From: an uncultured Bryobacterales bacterium
GTDB lineage: Bacteria; Acidobacteriota; Terriglobia; Bryobacterales; UBA6623
Reading direction: 5' to 3'
Assembly: GCA_958295955.1 (NCBI GenBank)
Contig: CATQHP010000001.1
Coordinates: 1 to 64,000 of the forward strand
Length of the DNA: 64,000 bases
Part shown: piece after piece, positions 59,812-64,000 of the stretch
Position numbering within the stretch: the stretch's first letter is position 1
Layout of the letters: each line of letters begins with the position of its first letter
Notes under the pieces: generated by a model
Told to the model about the DNA's origin: nothing
What the model saw: only the letters and a program-made list of their open reading frames with translations
Databases searched by the model: none
Program-made: the position numbers and the translations under genes

Positions 59812-61014
59812 ATGCCGGCACCCAAGGTGATGCTTTCGTGCGGCGAGGCGTCCGGCGATCTGTACGCGGGCGCCCTGACCGCCGAGATCCGCCGGTTGAG
59901 CCCCGGTGCGGAGGTCTTCGGGCTCGGAGGCGTGCAGCTCGCGGCGGCGGGGGGGCGGCTGACCGCCGACTGCGCCGGACTCGCAGCCACCGGGCTGACC
60001 GAAGCGCTGTCGGTGCTGCCGCGCACCTGGAGAACCTATCGCCGCCTTGTGCAGGCGGCGCGGGCGGAACGCCCCGACGTCTTCGTGGCCATCGACTTTC
60101 CCGAGGTCAACTTCCGGCTCGGCGCGTCGATCGCCGCCCTCGGCGTCCCCGTCGTCTACTACATCGGCCCGCAGGCGTGGGCGTGGCGGCGCGGGCGTTT
60201 CCGGACCATGCGGCGGTTCGTGACCCGGGCCCTGGTCATCTTTCCGTTCGAGGCGCCGCTGTATCGCGAGGCGGACATCCCCGTCGCGTTCGTGGGGCAC
60301 CCGCTGCTCGATCTGGTCCCGGCCGCCGCGAGCCGCGGGGCGTTCCGCCGGAACCACCATCTGGACCCGAAGGCGCCGGTGGTGGCGATGCTCCCCGGCA
60401 GCCGCCCCAACGAGCTGCGCCGGATTCTGCCGGACCTGGTCGCCGCGGCCCGGCTCGTGCGCGATCGGATGCCGCAGGTGCAGTTCGTCGTCGCGCGGGC
60501 TCCCAACCTGCCGGAGGCGCTGTTCGAACCGCTCGCGGCGCTGCGCGGCCCGGGGGCGCCGCCGAGGGTCGTCGAGTCGCAGACCGACGCGGTGCTGGCC
60601 GCGGCCGACGTCGTGGTCACCGCGTCGGGCACCGCCACCGTTCAGACCGCGATTCACGAACGGCCGATGGTGATCGTCTATCGGCTCTCGCCGCTGACGT
60701 ACTGGCTGGCGCGGCGGTTCATCGACGTGAAGGCGTTCGGCATGGTCAACCTCGTCGCCGGGCGGACCGTCGTGCCGGAGTACGCCCAGGCCGCGTTCAC
60801 GCCGGAGGTGGTGGCGGACGACGCGGTGCGGTTCCTCTCGGACGAGGCGCATGCCGCGGGCACGCGGCAGGCCCTGCGCGGCGTACGCGGGCAGCTCGGA
60901 GGACCGGGCGCCAGCCGCCGCGCGGCCGAGCACGTCCTGGACGTCGCCACGGGCGGACGACGCCGCCCGGCGCCGGCCCGGCCGTCCGGCGGCTACATTA
61001 CAATGACGCTATGA
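59812..61014 (+). CDS. lpxB: Lipid-A-disaccharide synthase LpxB
   Basis: This 400-residue peripheral membrane glycosyltransferase condenses UDP-diacylglucosamine with lipid X. ATG 59812 gives MPAPKVMLSCGEASGDLYAG, with the GEASGD signature; earlier in-frame codons look non-coding. Other LpxB stretches are FVAIDFPEVNFRLGASIAAL, VVYYIGPQAWAWRRGRFRTM, VAFVGHPLLDLVP and VVAMLPGSRPNELRRILPDL, followed by the ASGTATVQTAIHERPMVIVY donor site. It ends with ATGA overlap to the TonB receptor gene. Together with lpxD it shows an outer membrane with lipid A. Confidence 0.93.
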   Translation: MPAPKVMLSCGEASGDLYAGALTAEIRRLSPGAEVFGLGGVQLAAAGGRLTADCAGLAATGLTEALSVLPRTWRTYRRLVQAARAERPDVFVAIDFPEVNFRLGASIAALGVPVVYYIGPQAWAWRRGRFRTMRRFVTRALVIFPFEAPLYREADIPVAFVGHPLLDLVPAAASRGAFRRNHHLDPKAPVVAMLPGSRPNELRRILPDLVAAARLVRDRMPQVQFVVARAPNLPEALFEPLAALRGPGAPPRVVESQTDAVLAAADVVVTASGTATVQTAIHERPMVIVYRLSPLTYWLARRFIDVKAFGMVNLVAGRTVVPEYAQAAFTPEVVADDAVRFLSDEAHAAGTRQALRGVRGQLGGPGASRRAAEHVLDVATGGRRRPAPARPSGGYITMTL

Positions 61015-64000
61015 ACGGTTGTGGATGTCCGCCGAGCCGCCGGGGCGGCGCCGGCGGCGCAGACGAACGGCGGAGAGACGGGAAGCTCGACGGCATTCGC
61101 GCGTGGTCGTGGGCGATGGCCCTGCTGGCGCTGCTGGCGGCAGGAGCCGCCGCCGCCCAGACGAACACCGCGGAGATCCTGGGAATCGTGGTGGACGAAA
61201 GCGGCGCCGTCCTGCCCGGCAGCCGCGTCGTGGCCGCCCATCCGGCCAGCGGCGCCGTCGTCGAACGGATTACCGACGGCGAAGGACGGTTCTTCCTGCC
61301 GGGCCTCGCCACCGGCGAGTGGACCGTCACCGCCGAGCTGCCCGGCTTTCAGCGATCGACGCAGAGCGGCATCCGGCTGGAGATCGGCCGCACGTTCCAA
61401 CTCGAGTTCACGCTGGCCCTCGGGGCCGTCACCGAACAGGTGACGGTCGAGGTCACGGCCCCCCTGCTGCAGACCACCACGGCCGAGATCAGCGACGTCA
61501 TCGAGACCCGGGAGATCGAGCAGATCCCCCTGAACGGACGGCAGTTCCTGCAGCTCGCCCAACTGAGCGACGCGGTGGTGATTCCCCCCGGCGGCACCCG
61601 CGGCGGCGCCCTGCAGCAGGCCGGCCCCCTGCCCAACGTCGGGGGACAGCGGGCCGGGCACAACATCTACATGCTGGACGGGTTCAAGGTCACCGACGAG
61701 CTCTTCAACAACCTCGTCATCAACCCGTCGGTCGACTCCATCCAGGAGTTCAAGATCCAGAAGTCGATGTATCCGCCCGAGTTCGGCGGAAAGGCGTCGG
61801 CGCTGATCAACGTGGCGACCCGGTCGGGCGCGAACACGTTCCACGGGAGCGCGTTCGAGTTCATGCGCGACGAGCGGTTCGACGCGCACAACTACTTCGA
61901 CGACCGGAGCCGGCCGGTGCCCCCGCTCGATCAGCACCAGTTCGGCGCCACCCTCGGCGGCCCCATCCTGCGCGATCGCACGTTCTTCTTCACCAGCTAC
62001 GAGCGGCATGACACCCGCCGGTCGATCACCAAGACCTTCTCGGTGCCGGACGCGGCGGTCCGGGCCGGCGACTTCTCGGGCTGGGGCCCGATCTGCGATC
62101 CCCTCACGATCGATCCGGCGGCCGGGGGGTGCCGGCCGTTCGCCGGCAACCGGATCCCGGCCGGTCGGATCGACCCCCGTCGCCAGCACGTTCCTGGCCG
62201 GCGTGCCCCTGCCCACGGCCGGAGATCGGTTCCAGAACCTGACCGCGGTGGAGCCGCAGGACAAGGACGCGCACCAGTTCAGCCTGCGGCTCGACCACCG
62301 GCTGGCCGAAGCCGACCATCTCTTCCTGCGGTTCAGCAGCTTCGACGCCGACGAGATTCAGCCGTTCGGCACCGGCGTCCAGCAGGAGGCCCTGGTGCCG
62401 GGGTTCGGCCGCACCCTGGACACGACGACCCGCAACGTCGGCGTGAGCTACACCAAGGCCATCGGCCCGAACATGCTGAACGAGCTCCGGTTCGGGTATC
62501 TGGCGGTGGACGGCGGGCAGCGCAGCCGCAACGCCGGGGTCGACTTCGCGGAACGGGTCGGCCTGCTCGGGGTGAGCCGGAACCCCCGCGACGTCGGGTA
62601 CCCGCAGATATCGACGGCGGGGCTGTTCAGCACCATGGGCGACCCGACGACGTTCGTGTCGCGGAACAACGAGCACTTCGAGGTCTACGACAACTTCCTC
62701 ATCGACCGCGGCGACCACCGCTACAAGTTCGGCGGGTACCTGTTCCACCTGCGGTTCCGCCCCGTCAACGCCGATACCGCGCGCGGCGCCTTCACGTATA
62801 CCGGGCAGTGGAGCGGCAACGCCCTCGCCGATTTCCTCCTCGGCTACCCGACGTCGGCGCGGGCGGGCGTCGGCGGGGGCGACCAGGACTCCCGCACCAC
62901 GTGGCTGCATCTCTACGCCCAGGACGACTGGCGGGCGCGGCGCAACCTGACCATCAACTACGGGCTGCGCTACGAGTACAACGCGCACATGAAGGACGTC
63001 GACAACCGCCTGTCCTCGATCGACCTGTCGGCGCCGGGCGGACGCTACGTCATCGCGAGCGACGACGCCGGCAACATCTCTCCCGCCGCCCAGGCGTTGC
63101 TGCCGCAGATCCCGATTCCCTGGGTGACCTCGGCCGAGATCGGATGGGACCGGAGCCTCCTGCGCCCCAGCCGCGTCCGCCTCGCCCCCCGGCTCGGGTT
63201 CGCGCTGCTGCTCGGCGACCGGCGCTCGGCGGTGCTGCGCGGCGGCTACGGCGTCTTCCTGAACCAGTGGGCGTACAGCGTGCAGACCGCGTTCACCCGC
63301 AACCTGCCGTTCTTCTTCCTGAAGCAGGTGGACACGCCGTCCGACCAGCTCGCGCCGACGTTCCAGACCCGCGACATCCTGACCAGCGACGCCACCGGCA
63401 GCATCGGCGGTGCCATCATGGACAACGACTACCGGGTCGAATACACGCAGACCTGGAGCGGCGGCCTCCAACTCGAGGCGATGGAACGCACGATGGTGGA
63501 GATGTCCTACATGGGCTCGTACACCATCGGGGCCGACAACTCGACCATCCGCAACGTGCCCCTGCCCGGTCCCGGACCCATCGACGCGCGCCGGCCGGTA
63601 CCCGAGCTGAGCGGCATCCGCGCCATCCGGTTCGACGGCCAGTCGATCTACCACGCGGTGACGTTCAAGGTTGAACGGCGGTTCGACGGGCGGCACTCGT
63701 TCAACGCCGCCTACACGTTGTCGCAGTCGCGGGACGACGCGTCGAGCCCCGGCGCGACCGCGTTCGAGTCGAACGTCCCCCAGGACGTCAACAACATCTT
63801 CCCCGGCGAGGAGGCGCTGTCGAGCTTCCACCACCGGCACCAGCTCGTGGCCAGCGGCACGTATCAACTGCCGTTCTTCGAAGGGGCGGCAGGGGCGGCC
63901 GCGATCTTCTCGGGGTGGCGGGTGAACGGCATCGTCACCGTGCAGTCCGGCGCGCCGTTCACCGTGAACCTCGGGATGGACCGCGCCAACATCGGGTCCG
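61011..64000 (+). CDS. TonB-dependent receptor with carboxypeptidase-regulatory domain (frameshift, right-truncated)
   Basis: This is an outer-membrane receptor of the large acidobacterial oar-like type, of which 990 codons are inside the window. The start ATG overlaps the lpxB stop. The order is signal peptide (WSWAMALLALLAAGAAAAQ), carboxypeptidase-regulatory-like domain (GIVVDESGAVLPGSRVVAAH), plug (DVIETREIEQIPLNGRQFLQ, NIYMLDGFKVTDELFNNLVI) and barrel. At 62174-62178 a run of five C seems to hold one extra base: before it the frame ends AGRIDP, and one base later it continues VASTFLAGVPLPTAGDRFQN to the window edge. The extra C is a homopolymer error or a real frameshift. The C-terminus is missing. 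Confidence 0.8.

Noticed and set aside
59838..63674. One continuous frame spanning lpxB and the TonB receptor
   Set aside because: Its first part is an out-of-frame reading of lpxB and its last part is out of frame after the C-run at 62174; only 61011-62173 of it is real.

Overview
The window looks like a chromosomal piece from a very GC-rich, Gram-negative heterotroph. It is most likely an acidobacterium (Acidobacteriota, possibly Vicinamibacteria-like). The evidence is indirect: two TonB-dependent receptors with N-terminal carboxypeptidase-regulatory domains, an orphan MacB-type permease, an alternative complex III operon, lipid A genes (lpxD, lpxB) and a full pyrroloquinoline quinone (PQQ) gene set. 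No rRNA or tRNA was found to confirm it. Several genes in the first 4.2 kb, plus the receptor at the right edge, carry single-base frameshifts; at least one lies in a C homopolymer. I cannot tell sequencing error from real decay by reading alone.

Layout. 0-6.8 kb: small secreted proteins, a frameshifted secreted monoheme/beta-propeller protein and a TonB receptor. 7-13.6 kb: a six-gene operon (MoxR ATPase, DUF58, membrane protein, VWA, small membrane protein, VWA) in the order of mxaRSACKL, which activates the PQQ methanol dehydrogenase of methylotrophs. 13.8-23 kb: TPR protein, CoA-transferase subunit B, ECF sigma factor, orphan permease, M20 dipeptidase preceded by two near-identical 18-residue ORFs. 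23-27 kb: MATE transporter and two glycosyltransferases, with tandemly repeated gene edges. 27-33 kb: pqqC, pqqA, a PQQ dehydrogenase, pqqB, pqqD and pqqE in mixed orientations. 33-39 kb: an accessory island with a jelly-roll/TIR-like protein, two ATPase genes and an IS66 relic. 39-41.8 kb: CoA-transferase subunit A, a 3-hydroxyisobutyrate dehydrogenase-like enzyme and a methyltransferase. 41.8-49.6 kb: alternative complex III (actA-F). 49.8-54.9 kb: a nucleotidyltransferase pair, an intact copy of the monoheme/propeller protein, a small membrane-linked protein and a VapBC-type module. 55-64 kb: lpxD, a retropepsin-like protease, two M16 peptidases, lpxB and a second TonB receptor cut by the window edge.

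How it fits together. The dominant theme is periplasmic oxidation: PQQ synthesis, a quinoprotein dehydrogenase, a possible maturation operon, secreted c-type heme proteins and a quinol:cytochrome c oxidoreductase. The M16 pair near the right end has the active/inactive arrangement of PqqF/PqqG and might process PqqA.

Two dispersed repeat families have contrasting positions. R1 is palindromic and sits mainly at 3' ends, in several cases touching the stop codon. R2 has three copies, all between divergent genes. Three gene edges (MATE 3' end, glycosyltransferase 5' end, dehydrogenase 3' end) are tandemly duplicated. The best candidates for something undescribed are the 33-38.5 kb island, the twin leader-like ORFs before the dipeptidase, the paralogous monoheme/propeller proteins and the R1 family.
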